A stretch of DNA of 64,000 bases. Source: a bacterium. GTDB lineage: Bacteria > Bdellovibrionota_G > JALEGL01. A program made the position numbers and the translations under genes. Below the pieces are notes generated by a model. The model was not told the DNA's origin, ran no database searches, and saw only the letters and a program-made list of their open reading frames with translations. How positions within the stretch are numbered: the first letter of the stretch is position 1; every line of letters begins with the position of its first letter. The stretch lies in the NCBI GenBank assembly GCA_022763185.1, contig JALEGL010000009.1:54432-118431 (forward strand). Direction: 5' to 3'. This document shows positions 1-9,993 of this stretch, piece after piece.

Positions 1-324
1 CAGGATCATTTACAGCAGCACACACATGACTTGGCCGCCAGTTTTCAACAAGCTTTGATCGATATGATTCTCTATCCTTTAGACTTTGCCATTAAAGATC
101 TAGCCCCAAAATCCCTCTTATTGTGTGGCGGCGTAGCACGCAACACTTTATTAAGAGAGTCGCTTGCTAACTTTTCTAAACAACATCAACTTGATTTTTT
201 TGTTCCAGATTTTCAATTGTGCACGGATAATGCTGTCATGATTGCTGCTGCGGGAGACCCAAAGCTTAAGCAAGGGCAAAGCGATGGTTTTGATCAAGCG
301 CCCAAAGCCAGCATGCTGTTTTAA
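1..324 (+). CDS. tsaD: tRNA N6-adenosine threonylcarbamoyltransferase, C-terminal part
   Basis: The reading frame is open from base 1, so this is the last 107 residues of a gene that begins outside the window. The enzyme transfers the threonylcarbamoyl group to A37 of ANN-decoding tRNAs in the cytoplasm, working with TsaB and TsaE. Visible family signatures are the LLLCGGVARNTLLRE segment and the CTDNAVMIA motif near the C terminus, both typical of the TsaD/Kae1 ASKHA fold. It stops six bases before the rsmA start, so the two are probably cotranscribed. A TTG at 31 is only an internal codon, not a start. Confidence 0.93.
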   Translation, partial: QDHLQQHTHDLAASFQQALIDMILYPLDFAIKDLAPKSLLLCGGVARNTLLRESLANFSKQHQLDFFVPDFQLCTDNAVMIAAAGDPKLKQGQSDGFDQAPKASMLF

Positions 325-330
325 ACAACC

Positions 331-1149
331 GTGGAAAACCCTAAAAAAATATTGGAACGTCTGGGCACATGGCCAAAAAAAAAGCTAGGACAAAATTTTT
401 TGGTTAACCTTGCCTCCGCTGAAAAAATTTATCGCTTTGCAGACCCAACACCAAACTGTCCTGTTATAGAAATTGGTCCTGGCTTGGGCGCCATGACCGA
501 AGTCATTTTAAATCAAAACCATCCTTTTTTATGCATTGAAAAAGACAAAGACCTTGTTCCTTTTTTAAATCAGCATTTTTCATCCTTTAAAAATTTTCAT
601 TGCCTTGAGCATGATATTTTAACGTGGGATTTTGATTTTTCTCCTTATTCCAAGGACAAAGAAAAACCTTGGGTTATTGCCAACTTACCATATTCCATTA
701 CCACCCCCATCATTGAGACCCTATTTGATCAGCGTGAGCATCTGGGAAGTTTATGTTTTTTATTGCAACGAGAATTTGTTGAACGCATCTGCGCCCAAGA
801 AAACACCAAAAACTATGGCCGCTTGAGCGTTTGGTTGCAATGCTATTATGATGTTGAAGCCGGTCCAATTATCCCGCCCACATCGTTTCATCCAAGACCC
901 AAAGTCGATTCCCGTCTGGTTAAACTGACCCCTAAAAAAACAAACCTTTTACAAAAACACAAAATCAAAGACGATGAGGCCTTTTTTGCCTTGATCAAAA
1001 CCGTCTTTTCTCAACGCCGTAAAATGCTGCGCAGCACTTTAAAACAGGGACAGTTTAACCTTGATAAAATTGATCCAAAGCTACTACAACAAAGACCCGA
1101 AACACTCAGCCTGACCGATTTTTTTAAGCTTTATCAAGCTCTACTCTAG
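331..1149 (+). CDS. rsmA: 16S rRNA adenine(1518/1519)-N6,N6-dimethyltransferase
   Basis: Dimethylates the two adjacent adenines in the 3'-terminal hairpin of 16S rRNA, using SAM, late in small-subunit assembly. The 272 residues match the usual length. N-terminal KKLGQNFLVN, the SAM-binding VIEIGPGLGAMTE and the catalytic NLPYSITTPI (NLPY motif) are all present, and the HPRPKVDS motif lies in the second half. The start is GTG, six bases after the tsaD stop; no strong ribosome binding site is seen, consistent with coupling to tsaD. Confidence 0.96.
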   Translation: MENPKKILERLGTWPKKKLGQNFLVNLASAEKIYRFADPTPNCPVIEIGPGLGAMTEVILNQNHPFLCIEKDKDLVPFLNQHFSSFKNFHCLEHDILTWDFDFSPYSKDKEKPWVIANLPYSITTPIIETLFDQREHLGSLCFLLQREFVERICAQENTKNYGRLSVWLQCYYDVEAGPIIPPTSFHPRPKVDSRLVKLTPKKTNLLQKHKIKDDEAFFALIKTVFSQRRKMLRSTLKQGQFNLDKIDPKLLQQRPETLSLTDFFKLYQALL

Positions 1150-1354
1150 GAATACTGGCATGTGGTTTTTACTTGAGTATCTCCTGACCCTTTAATGGTA
1201 GCCTAGAAAAATTTTTATCCATTCAGTTGTTCTTTTGTGTGAAGTGAACACCCTTTTCCGTCAAGCAGCGCACAGCGCTTTGCGTCTTTGTGCTCCTGAC
1301 AAAAACTCACTATTTCCGTGACGCCATAGGTTTGTAGTGATAACCATAAACTTA

Positions 1355-1978
1355 GTGAAAGGAAAGTACATTGCAATTGAAGGGCCCATAGGAGTGGGTA
1401 AAAGTCAGCTGGTTTCTGCCTTGGCAGAGAGACTTTCTGCTCAAACCATCAAAGACACGGACAACCCCTTTTTACCGTCTTTTTACAATAACATGGAAAA
1501 ATACGCCTTTCAGGTTCAGCTTTTTTTCCTGATGTCCCGTTTTCAACAACAGGTGGATTGCACACAGCCGGATTTATTCTCTCAGTACACCCTGTGTGAT
1601 TATTTATTTCACAAAGATCGTCTGTTTGCTTCTTTAACTTTGGAACCGCAAGAGTTTGCTTTGTATGAAAAAGTTTATGGGCTGCTCAAAGGCACAGCCG
1701 CCAAACCAGACTTGGTAATTTACTTGCAAGCCAGCACCGATAGCCTGCTCAAACGCATTGCTCAAAAAGATGAAGACTTAGCGCTGCTTTTACCCAAGGC
1801 TTATTTAGAAAAAGTGGTGCATGCTTTTCAAACCTTCTTTTTTCATTTTTCCCTGTGTCCGGTCATTGTCTGCAACACCGATAAAAATGATTTTGAAAAC
1901 AATCCCGACAACCTTGACTTGTTGCTTAGAAAAATAGCTGAAGTAAAATCGGGCTTGAACTATCTTAACTTGGATTAA
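1355..1978 (+). CDS. Deoxynucleoside kinase (dNK family)
   Basis: Phosphorylates deoxynucleosides in the salvage pathway. The P-loop IEGPIGVGKS lies at the N terminus, followed by a dNK/thymidylate-kinase-like body with a DYLFHKDRLFA segment resembling the family's DR(S/L) substrate motif, and a lid-like LLKRIAQKDED. About 207 residues is the normal size for bacterial dGK/dCK-type kinases. The start is taken as GTG 1355, giving MKGKYIAIEG; the frame also allows GTG at 1337, and neither has a clear Shine-Dalgarno. Which nucleoside it prefers cannot be read from the sequence. The small membrane-protein gene follows after five bases. Confidence 0.88.
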   Translation: MKGKYIAIEGPIGVGKSQLVSALAERLSAQTIKDTDNPFLPSFYNNMEKYAFQVQLFFLMSRFQQQVDCTQPDLFSQYTLCDYLFHKDRLFASLTLEPQEFALYEKVYGLLKGTAAKPDLVIYLQASTDSLLKRIAQKDEDLALLLPKAYLEKVVHAFQTFFFHFSLCPVIVCNTDKNDFENNPDNLDLLLRKIAEVKSGLNYLNLD

Positions 1979-1983
1979 ATAAG

Positions 1984-2373
1984 ATGGATCTAAAAAAAGT
2001 AAAAAGTGACCGGTTATTTTTACCTTTTATCCTTACGACCGCTTTTTCTTATGTCCCTTCATTTATTGATGTATTTCAAAGTTATGTATCATGGCTTGAC
2101 CTTCTTGGTAATATTTATGCTGTTATTACAGCAGCTCTTTTGCTTGCCTACCTAGCCTTTACATTAACCCCTAAACCTAAGGTTGCTTCAGGCATCAAGT
2201 CCATAATCAAGCTTGTTAACCTTCTACTGATCCTTGCTGCATCATTCACTGTTCTGTACACTTTTGTTCTTATTGCTCAAGGCAGAAGCACTGCGTTTGG
2301 TCCATTTTTCCCCATCGTCGCTATGTCTGTCCTTTTTGCTGTTCGATTAAAGCTTAAAACTCTCTACTCTTAA
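1984..2373 (+). CDS. Small four-helix membrane protein, unknown function
   Basis: A 129-residue product with four hydrophobic segments at about residues 12-30, 37-59, 74-97 and 103-122, separated by short charged turns (for example LTPKPKVASGIKS). I do not recognise the family. It begins only five bases after the kinase stop, so it is probably translated from the same message. No catalytic or metal-binding pattern is visible. The hydrophobic profile and the ATG start support a real gene, but the function is unknown. Confidence 0.6.
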   Translation: MDLKKVKSDRLFLPFILTTAFSYVPSFIDVFQSYVSWLDLLGNIYAVITAALLLAYLAFTLTPKPKVASGIKSIIKLVNLLLILAASFTVLYTFVLIAQGRSTAFGPFFPIVAMSVLFAVRLKLKTLYS

Positions 2374-2559
2374 ACATATAAAAATATCAACAAGCTTAGA
2401 AAACGGTTTGAATTTTTTTGCAGTTATTCATTTTGCATGGCGTATACAAAACCAAGACTTGCACACAACAATAGCCTTATGATTGGTGACAAAAAATAAG
2501 GTCTTAGCTTTTGTATGAAATAACTTTATGCTTTTTTTTTTGCATGCTAAAAGCCGGGG

Positions 2560-3828
2560 ATGAGCAGCAATATTAGACAAATTACTCCCAGACAAATTTT
2601 AGATTCTCGTGGCAACCCTACCATTGAAGTGGATGTTATTTTAGACTCCGGTCATATGGGCAGAGCTGCCGTGCCTTCAGGTGCCTCAACAGGCAGCAAA
2701 GAAGCCCTGGAGTTGCGTGATGGGGGAGATGCCTACATGGGAAAAGCTGTGGGCAAAGCCATCAATAATATTGTTGAACACATCACACCAAAACTGATTG
2801 ACATGAATGCGCTTGAGCAAAGTAAAGTCGATCAATGCATGTTAGACTTGGATGGCACAGAAAATAAATCGAATATCGGCGCCAATGCCATCTTAGGTGT
2901 ATCCTTGGCTGTGGCCAAAGCCGCTGCTCATTTTAAACATGTACCCTTATTTACTTACTTAGGTGGAAAACAAGCCAATACTTTGCCTTTACCTTTGATG
3001 AATGTTCTTAACGGTGGTCAACATGCAGACAATGCTTTGGACATCCAAGAGTTTATGCTGGCACCACACGGTTTTGATAGCTTTTCAAAAGCCTTACAGG
3101 CGGGTGCAGAAACCTTTCAGCATTTGAAAAAAATCCTGCATGACAACAAACTTTCCACCAACGTGGGGGATGAAGGTGGCTTTGCCCCTAACATTGATAC
3201 TCAACAAGCTTTAGAATTCTTATTGCAAGCCATTGATACAGCCGGCTATACCGCTGGCAAACATATTTCTTTGGCCTTGGATGTGGCTGCATCAGAAATG
3301 TATAAAGATGGCAACTATGTCATGTTCAAGTCCAATCAAGAGCAAAAAAGCACAGAACAAATGATTGCCTGGTATCAAGAATTAACCAGCAACTACCCTA
3401 TCATTTCTATTGAAGACCCATTGGATGAAAACGATTGGTCAGGTTGGCAAACCCTACAAAGCCAATTGGGAGAAAAAGTACAACTGGTGGGAGACGATAT
3501 TTTTGTCACCAACCCCAAGCTTTTACAAAAAGGCATTGATGAAAAAAGTGCCAATGCCATTCTGATCAAACTGAATCAAATTGGTACTCTCAGTGAAACT
3601 TTAGAGTGCATTGATTTGGCCCAAGAAAACGAATGGGGTACGGTGATTTCTCACCGTTCTGGTGAAACAGAAGACACCTTTATTGCAGATCTTGCTGTAG
3701 CCACAAGCGCTGGCCAAATCAAAACCGGTTCCTTAAGCCGTGCCGATAGAACAGCAAAATATAACCAGCTTCTACGTATTGAGCAACAGCTAGGTGATAA
3801 AGCCAACTACGCTCAAATAAAAAAGTAA
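2560..3828 (+). CDS. eno: Enolase (phosphopyruvate hydratase)
   Basis: Interconverts 2-phosphoglycerate and phosphoenolpyruvate in glycolysis and gluconeogenesis. The 422-residue length and all landmarks fit: [16 protein letters not shown] at the N terminus, the loop [15 protein letters not shown], metal ligands in [21 protein letters not shown] and [10 protein letters not shown], then the catalytic LIKLNQIGT and [11 protein letters not shown]. The start ATG sits directly after CCGGGG, which is too close for a standard ribosome binding site. A -10-like TAAAAG lies about seven bases upstream, so a very short leader is possible. Confidence 0.98.
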   Translation: MSSNIRQITPRQILDSRGNPTIEVDVILDSGHMGRAAVPSGASTGSKEALELRDGGDAYMGKAVGKAINNIVEHITPKLIDMNALEQSKVDQCMLDLDGTENKSNIGANAILGVSLAVAKAAAHFKHVPLFTYLGGKQANTLPLPLMNVLNGGQHADNALDIQEFMLAPHGFDSFSKALQAGAETFQHLKKILHDNKLSTNVGDEGGFAPNIDTQQALEFLLQAIDTAGYTAGKHISLALDVAASEMYKDGNYVMFKSNQEQKSTEQMIAWYQELTSNYPIISIEDPLDENDWSGWQTLQSQLGEKVQLVGDDIFVTNPKLLQKGIDEKSANAILIKLNQIGTLSETLECIDLAQENEWGTVISHRSGETEDTFIADLAVATSAGQIKTGSLSRADRTAKYNQLLRIEQQLGDKANYAQIKK

Positions 3829-4114
3829 AAAAACAAGCTTACTGTTTAGAAAAGTATTTTTAACCATTCTGGGTCGAGTTGATTTATCACCAAGCATGGA
3901 TACGTTCTGCAGATATTTTTTATCAACTGCAGACTTGAAATTTTTCGTCACTGTAAATTTGATCTAAGCTCTTTCAGGCAGTTATTCCATTCCAACGACC
4001 TTGATCATGAACTAGAAATCGGTTTGGATTTTATCTTGTTACCCTTGGATCTATGACGCATATTGAAAAATAGATTTGAATTTTTAGTTAAGCCTATGCT
4101 AAACAGAGTTTGAA

Positions 4115-5299
4115 ATGAGATGTTTAAAAAAAAATACCCCCATTTTATTTTTCCTGAGCTTTGGATTTTTCATTCACTCAACAACTCTTCATGCACACGG
4201 TTTTGGGAAAGCAACTGCTGTGTGTCATCCTCATAACATTTATCAGTTTGAACAATTGCATATTCCTTATTTTACTTATTATAAAATATCTTCTTTCATC
4301 AGTGCCAACAACGATGATGCCATCCTTGAAAAATGGTTACAACATAACCGAGTTGAAACCTTTACGGGTGAACACGCCATGATGCTTCCTAAAGAATGTG
4401 TAGTTTCTGCTATTCAAGCTTGTCAAGCACTTGGTATTGCTGCATTTTGGATGAACAGTCAGAAATACAGAACCGACCCAAACACCTTATCGCAATTGAT
4501 CAAGGAGTTTTTTGTTATTCACCATCCTTTTTCGCCTGTTTATTTTTCTCCAGATCAAAGTCAACGTGTTCGAGACTTTCCAAACTTTGACCATTTGGAT
4601 CAATATCGATCGCAATTTTCTATCCATCTGACCCATTTAACTTGTTCTCAAACCCATGAATTTGAGGACGTAAAACAAGAGCAATTGGCAATGCCTGTTA
4701 TTAGTAAAAAAGCCAATCCTGTATTGGATGAGAACAATCGCCTAAATTATGAGGCTTTATCTGCCATGTCTGATCTTGAGCTGGCTGAACGTTTAAATCA
4801 GGAAATTGAACAAGCCCAAAGCAACGGCATATTGATTCTTATTGACCAAGAAGATATTGACGGGGCCCCAATTTTTGCCATATCTGATCATGGTGTTGAT
4901 ATTCTTTATCCATTGGCTAAAAACATTCGTGCTTATCGGGGTATTGCATCAATAAAAAACCTTGTTCAATTGGTAGATGCTGCCATTGAACAGGGAATGC
5001 AGGGTCGTTACACTGACTGGCTAAAACTCAAACAACAACGCTCTCAAGCAAAAGCCATGGCTTTAAGCTTTGGAGGAGCACTTATGGTTGTAAGTGGAGG
5101 AGGTACTGGGGCTTTACTGTTTTCATCTATGCGTCTACCTTTGGATGATCAAGTCAATAACAATCCCAGTTCGCTGTATCATCTTAAATCTCGGCCACAG
5201 ATTGTAAAAAGAATTTTAGCCAAAGAGCATATTCGAAAAACTATTGTTCACTACACACTTTTACTTAATGCAGCAAACCACTCTTTTAAATGCCCTTAA
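4115..5299 (+). CDS. Secreted protein of unknown function
   Basis: A 394-residue product with a typical signal peptide (positive MRCLKK, hydrophobic core to about residue 26, cleavage near LHAHG). A long polar body follows with an acidic stretch around residues 190-240. A glycine-rich hydrophobic segment (SFGGALMVVSGGGTGALLF, about 325-345) could be a second membrane anchor. No known domain was recognised. A -10-like TATGCT lies about 14 bases before the ATG. It converges on the frameshifted gene at 5331-5866, with about 30 bases between them. Confidence 0.6.
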   Translation: MRCLKKNTPILFFLSFGFFIHSTTLHAHGFGKATAVCHPHNIYQFEQLHIPYFTYYKISSFISANNDDAILEKWLQHNRVETFTGEHAMMLPKECVVSAIQACQALGIAAFWMNSQKYRTDPNTLSQLIKEFFVIHHPFSPVYFSPDQSQRVRDFPNFDHLDQYRSQFSIHLTHLTCSQTHEFEDVKQEQLAMPVISKKANPVLDENNRLNYEALSAMSDLELAERLNQEIEQAQSNGILILIDQEDIDGAPIFAISDHGVDILYPLAKNIRAYRGIASIKNLVQLVDAAIEQGMQGRYTDWLKLKQQRSQAKAMALSFGGALMVVSGGGTGALLFSSMRLPLDDQVNNNPSSLYHLKSRPQIVKRILAKEHIRKTIVHYTLLLNAANHSFKCP

Positions 5300-5330
5300 T
5301 GCATTTGCTGTTTGTGGTTTCTGTTAAGCT

Positions 5331-5866
5331 TTATGCAGGACATACCAGACGAGTTACCCAGGACAGATAGTGCGGAGTTCTGCTAAAATAAGTATTGTAG
5401 TAGACATTAAAAAAACATTCATTGCGACCCTTTATCCTCAAAAAATAAGAACCTTCATAAGTACTTATACAATCTATGTTAAAGCTACGATTATCTAAAC
5501 TGAATTGGCCCTCTGTTTCTGGATATGAAAAATAAAAATACAAGGGCTCACCAGAAACATTGGGCAAATAGTGTTGTGTAAGTTCAATGTGGTCAAAGTA
5601 TTCTAAAATTTGATCTTGTTGCTCTTTTGAAAAGCCCGATAAATTGATGGATATTTTTTTTCTTGATACATGCTTGAAAAAAAAACATCACGCAGACGAG
5701 GTTTCTCTTTAACGTTAATGCTCGATATATCCTTTGCCATGAGGTAATCTTCTTGACTTGGCCACATAGGTTGATTGGTTTCAAGATCAAGTCCTTGGAT
5801 AACCTGCTGAGCAAAACCTAACTGTACAAAAACAATACTGATGAGCATTAAAGTATTTTTTAACAT
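5331..5866 (-). pseudogene. Secreted protein of unknown function, frameshifted in a poly-A tract
   Basis: Two minus-strand reading frames make one protein once a single-base shift is allowed. The first part starts with a signal peptide (MLKNTLMLISIVFVQLGFAQ) and reads to QEKK at an eight-A run near 5653-5660. Shifted by one base, the frame continues as ISINLSGFSKEQQDQ and runs without a break into SGEPLYFYFSYPETEGQF and on to the stop at 5331. The joined product is about 178 residues. A nine-T run on the coding strand just upstream is a second possible slip point. It may be a mutation, a sequencing error or frameshifting during expression. Function unknown. Confidence 0.6.
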
Positions 5867-6064
5867 TATTGTGTTTTCCCTTTGCTCCAAATGTTGCAGT
5901 GACGTAACGGGTTTATTTCTTTATTGTAGATTATAGAAATTTTTAACCGGCAAAATAATTTCAATCTTATGACAGATAAGAGTAAAACACACAAGAAGTG
6001 CATTCATCTCCAAAAAAAGTCTATTTTCTAGCGTGCGTTACTGGATTGTGCAACATTGATAAAG

Positions 6065-6892
6065 ATGCATCAATTTAAAGTCTCTCTCTACAATAACAGT
6101 TATGCTCTATCTGGCATAAAAAATAGCGCACAAGAACCTGAGATCATTGCCCTTCATGGTTGGTTGGACAATGCCATGAGTTTTGTGCCTTTGATGCAGG
6201 CTTTACCGCAATACTCCATACATGCTTTGGATCTTCCGGGTCACGGTAAGAGTGTCCATCTTCCACAAATAATTCCCGCATACTCCATGACACAAGCGGC
6301 ATTTATTTTAAATGAATATTTTAAGACTTTAACAAAACCCATTGTACTGATGGGTCACTCATTGGGTGCTGGTTTGGCCAGCCTTGTTGCGGTACTCTTC
6401 CCAGAAAAAATTAAAGCTTTGCTGCTCTTAGACAATGTCATCCCCATTCCCAATGATGACTTGGCCATGATTTCCTTAAAACAATTGACCCAAACAAAAC
6501 ACAGAACACAACGCACTTACACTACTGTAGATGCTGCTGTTCAAGCGCGTTGCAAATACGGAGTGACACCAGATATTGCAAAACTTTTAGCGCAACGTTC
6601 AGTTTCACAAAATGAACACGGGCAATATTATTGGCATCACGACATACGCTTAACCCAAAACTCTTTGAGTTATTTTACCACACCTGATGTAAAAGACATT
6701 GTAAAGCAGATTCAACAACCGGTTTTGTATATTCATGGGGACTGGGACTACCGCTATCAAGAGCGCCTGCGAGCCGCGCAATCTTTAAAAAATGTTAAGA
6801 TTGTTAAAATATCAGGCGATCATTATTTTCACATGACAAACATTGCTGCTTTTAAAACGCCTTTAAAGCAGTTTGTTGATTTGCATCTTTAA
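6065..6892 (+). CDS. Alpha/beta hydrolase
   Basis: Cytosolic serine hydrolase of the alpha/beta fold, with no signal peptide. The oxyanion region LHGWLDNA, the nucleophile elbow MGHSLGAG (Ser99), a late acid in HGDWDYRY (Asp226) and the catalytic His in GDHYFHM (His253) form a full triad. The size (275 residues) and the HGWLDN motif resemble the MEST/ABHD11-like esterase group; the substrate is unknown. The ATG at 6065 is chosen over a TTG nine bases upstream. Its stop overlaps the stop of the convergent TRAP permease gene within a shared TTAA. Confidence 0.85.
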   Translation: MHQFKVSLYNNSYALSGIKNSAQEPEIIALHGWLDNAMSFVPLMQALPQYSIHALDLPGHGKSVHLPQIIPAYSMTQAAFILNEYFKTLTKPIVLMGHSLGAGLASLVAVLFPEKIKALLLLDNVIPIPNDDLAMISLKQLTQTKHRTQRTYTTVDAAVQARCKYGVTPDIAKLLAQRSVSQNEHGQYYWHHDIRLTQNSLSYFTTPDVKDIVKQIQQPVLYIHGDWDYRYQERLRAAQSLKNVKIVKISGDHYFHMTNIAAFKTPLKQFVDLHL

Positions 6893-8862
6893 TCTATGTT
6901 TTTTTGCATCATTATAAAAGTACAAACTGCGAAACCATACAAAACCACGTACACACCTGTATTAAGTTGAGTCAGTTTTAATATTTGCGGATACAAAAAC
7001 ACACCTAAAAACAAAGCTATTGCCCATGCACGTTGCCACCAGCTAAGCCTACTTTTAAACCAACCGGTGATGGCGGAGACAAAAAAGATCATGCCAATGC
7101 AGGCTGCCACAAGCAAGGTCAGGGCTGATAATAAACTATCATTCCAAATCCAATCGGCTGGACGCATAGGATTACCGCCAGGCACAACATCTTTAATGAG
7201 AATGAACTGCGTATTTAAAATAAAAATAAACGGCAAGGCTGCGGTGCGCATATCAAAAATAAATCCTTGAATACCGGTCTTGATGGGATCAGACTTGGCA
7301 ATGGCTGCCGCGGCATAGGCGGCTAAACCCACAGGTGGAGTATCGTCAGCCAAAATACCAAAATAAAACACAAACAAATGAATGGCAATCACCGGAATCA
7401 TCAAACCACTGCCTTGCGCTAAACTGGCTAAAATAGGCGCGGTTAACGAAGCCATGACAATATAGTTGGCTGTGGTGGGCAAACCCATGCCCAAAACAAT
7501 ACAGCTGATCGCAGTTAAAATTAAAACAAGGTAAAAGTTGCCTCCAGAAGCCAACTCAATGACTTGCAATAAACTTTGTCCTAAACCGGTCATGGTCACC
7601 ACACCTATGATGATACCCGCACAAGCTGTAGCAATGGCAATAGGAATCATGTTTTGGGCACCTTGGGCAAAAGCATCAGCAAGTTTTTTAAAGCCTTCAA
7701 AAAAATCAGCTTTGTTTAAGCTTTGCTTAAAATAAGCTTTGATCAGTGGCTCAACAACAATGATCAACATGGTCATGATAATGGCGTTAAAGGCGGAAGC
7801 CGTCGGAGATTGCCTCTTGATCATTAAAGTATAAATTAGAAAAACAATAGGTATGCAATAATGCAAGCCTCGCCATAAAGTTTTAAAAAAGGGTGGAATG
7901 TCTTGCGCAGGACTTGCCTGAATGTTCAACTTACAGGCTTCAAAATGAACCACGGCAAACAAAGCCACATAAGAAGCAAGCGCTGGGACAATAGCAGCTT
8001 TGACCACCTCCATATAACCAATGCCTAAAAACTCGGCCATGATAAAGGCTGCAGCCCCCATGACTGGCGGCATCAATTGGGCATTGGTACTGGCTGCCAC
8101 TTCAATGGCAGCGGCTTTTTCTGGTGTGAAACCAATTTTTTTCATCAAAGGTATGGTAAAGGTGCCGGTGGTTACGGTATTGGCAATGGAGGAGCCAGAC
8201 AGCATACCCAACAAACCAGAGGCCGCCACGGATGCTTTGGCTGGACCCCCTCTAAATTTGCCTAAAGCTGAATAGGCCAACTCAATAAAATACTGTCCAG
8301 CACCGGCTTTATCCAACAGTGAGCCCAGCAATACAAACAAAAACACAAAACTTGCTGACACTCTAATGGGTACACCAAAAATCCCTTCTGTTCCCAGATA
8401 CAAATGACTGATCATCTTACCAATATCTGCACCCCTGTGCGCTACCACCTGCGGAAAATACGGACCAAAAAAAGCAAAGAGCATAAAGACAATGGCCACT
8501 GCGCTTAACGCCACGCCTAAAACGCGTCGGCTGGCTTCAAGCAAACAAACAATTAAGATGCAGCCAGCAACAAGATCTCGGGTAATGGGTAAGCCTGGTC
8601 GCTGGGCTATACCATCATAGTCCAGAGCCAAATACAATGCTGCCAAAGCTGCAATTCCAGCTACAACACCATTGCTCCAGATTATCCATGTCTGAATCTT
8701 TGTATTGTCTTTTTTTTTGGGAATAAAAATGAGGAAGGTCAAGCCAAGAGCAAAGCTTAAGTGAATACTGCGCAATAGCGTATCATTGATAGCAAACTGT
8801 GTGCTTAACAATTGAAAAACAGACCACAAACACAACAGATACTGAATGACTCTATTTTTCAT
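6889..8862 (-). CDS. TRAP transporter permease, fused small and large subunits (TAXI type)
   Basis: Inner-membrane permease of a tripartite ATP-independent periplasmic transporter. The 657 residues contain about 16-18 hydrophobic helices: an N-terminal four-helix DctQ-like part (to about residue 120) fused to a DctM-like part. Family segments include GPYFPQVVAHRGA, GGPAKASVAASGLLGMLSGSS and the ADDTPPVGLAAYAAAAIA signature. Fused permeases of this kind go with TAXI binding proteins, and the adjacent upstream gene is one. An AAAGGAG ribosome site lies four bases before the ATG. The ion-coupled substrate is probably an organic or amino acid, which is inference. Confidence 0.93.
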   Translation of the reverse strand: MKNRVIQYLLCLWSVFQLLSTQFAINDTLLRSIHLSFALGLTFLIFIPKKKDNTKIQTWIIWSNGVVAGIAALAALYLALDYDGIAQRPGLPITRDLVAGCILIVCLLEASRRVLGVALSAVAIVFMLFAFFGPYFPQVVAHRGADIGKMISHLYLGTEGIFGVPIRVSASFVFLFVLLGSLLDKAGAGQYFIELAYSALGKFRGGPAKASVAASGLLGMLSGSSIANTVTTGTFTIPLMKKIGFTPEKAAAIEVAASTNAQLMPPVMGAAAFIMAEFLGIGYMEVVKAAIVPALASYVALFAVVHFEACKLNIQASPAQDIPPFFKTLWRGLHYCIPIVFLIYTLMIKRQSPTASAFNAIIMTMLIIVVEPLIKAYFKQSLNKADFFEGFKKLADAFAQGAQNMIPIAIATACAGIIIGVVTMTGLGQSLLQVIELASGGNFYLVLILTAISCIVLGMGLPTTANYIVMASLTAPILASLAQGSGLMIPVIAIHLFVFYFGILADDTPPVGLAAYAAAAIAKSDPIKTGIQGFIFDMRTAALPFIFILNTQFILIKDVVPGGNPMRPADWIWNDSLLSALTLLVAACIGMIFFVSAITGWFKSRLSWWQRAWAIALFLGVFLYPQILKLTQLNTGVYVVLYGFAVCTFIMMQKNID

Positions 8863-8956
8863 GAATCTCCTTTGCTATAAACACAGGAGTGTTCTCTGGC
8901 AAAGACCTAAAACTCAGCCCATTTTATTTTGAATTCCCGTGTGTAATTAAAAATTA

Positions 8957-9943
8957 TTATTTTTGTTTATCCAAGTACATTTGCACCCCTGGATGCAAAG
9001 GCAAAGATAAACCTTCAAACACACTGTCTTTGGTTAGCTTAGCATAAGCAGGGTGTAAGGTTTTGAAGTTTTCAAAGTCTTCCAGAATAGCCTCAATAAT
9101 AGAATAAGCCACATCATTGCTTAATTGATCTGAGGCCAACAAGGTTGCTTTAAATCCAAAGGACTTTATATCTTCATCATTACCCTTATACAAACCACCA
9201 GGAACAATTGTTTTAACGAAATAACTTTCTTTTTTAATCAAGTCATCAATGCACGGCATGTCCAATGGAATAACTGCAACATCCGTACTGGTGGCCACAT
9301 CTTTAATATTGGCGGTAGGATGCCCCACCACATAAAAATAGGCATCCAACTTGCCGTCACGCAAAGCATCTGGCATTTCGGCGGCTTTAAGCTGACCTTG
9401 AAAACTCAAGGCATCTAATTTTAAATCACAGGCATTGAATAAAGTTTCTACAGTTCTGCGGGTCCCTGAACCTGGATTGCCAATATTCACTTTTTTACCT
9501 TTTAAGTCTGCAAAGCTTTTAATGCCAGAGTCTTTTCTGGCCACCAAAGTTAAAGACTCTGGATAAATAGACATGATGGATTTTAAGTTTGTTGCTTTTT
9601 CTTTAAACGGCTCTTGCCCCTTCATGGCTTTGTAACCCACATCTGACTGGGCAATACCCAGATCCATCTTGTCTGCCAATAAGGCATTAACATTGTAAAC
9701 CGATGCAGCCGTGGCTTCTACCGTACACTTGATGTTAGGACTTTTCTTGTTTACCATTTTACAAATGGCACCGCCGGTTGGATAATACACACCGGTTACA
9801 CCGCCAGTCCCAATATTGATAAACGTTTGTTGGGCTGTTTTTTTACCGTTTGTTTTTTCAGGCATTTGCTCTGTTTTATTGCTTGCTTGGTCACAAGCAA
9901 CCAAGCTCAAAACCATAATAAGCACTGTCCATGTATGTTTCAT
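8957..9943 (-). CDS. TAXI family TRAP transporter solute-binding lipoprotein
   Basis: Periplasmic solute receptor that feeds the fused TRAP permease encoded 94 bases downstream. It has a lipoprotein signal peptide with lipobox SLVAC, a short polar linker, then the TAXI fold starting at INIGTGGVTGVYYPTGGAIC. Further family segments are DLGIAQSDVGY, LKGKKVNIGNPGSGTRRT and LDAYFYVVGHP. The start is fixed at 9943 because a strong GGAGGGAG lies six bases upstream; the longer TTG frame would bury that site in coding sequence. It follows purB by about 50 bases, so all three genes may share a transcript. Confidence 0.93.
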   Translation of the reverse strand: MKHTWTVLIMVLSLVACDQASNKTEQMPEKTNGKKTAQQTFINIGTGGVTGVYYPTGGAICKMVNKKSPNIKCTVEATAASVYNVNALLADKMDLGIAQSDVGYKAMKGQEPFKEKATNLKSIMSIYPESLTLVARKDSGIKSFADLKGKKVNIGNPGSGTRRTVETLFNACDLKLDALSFQGQLKAAEMPDALRDGKLDAYFYVVGHPTANIKDVATSTDVAVIPLDMPCIDDLIKKESYFVKTIVPGGLYKGNDEDIKSFGFKATLLASDQLSNDVAYSIIEAILEDFENFKTLHPAYAKLTKDSVFEGLSLPLHPGVQMYLDKQK

Positions 9944-9993
9944 ATATTCTCCCTCCAAATTGCGTGCATATAAACTTTTATCTGCTCTTGCTT

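Noticed and set aside
1260-1290. AGCGC/GCGCT stem between rsmA and the kinase gene
   Set aside because: Only five pairs with a three-base loop and no T-run; could be chance.
3885-3935. CTGCAG inverted pair downstream of eno
   Set aside because: Short arms with a long AT loop and no U-tract; not a convincing terminator or operator.
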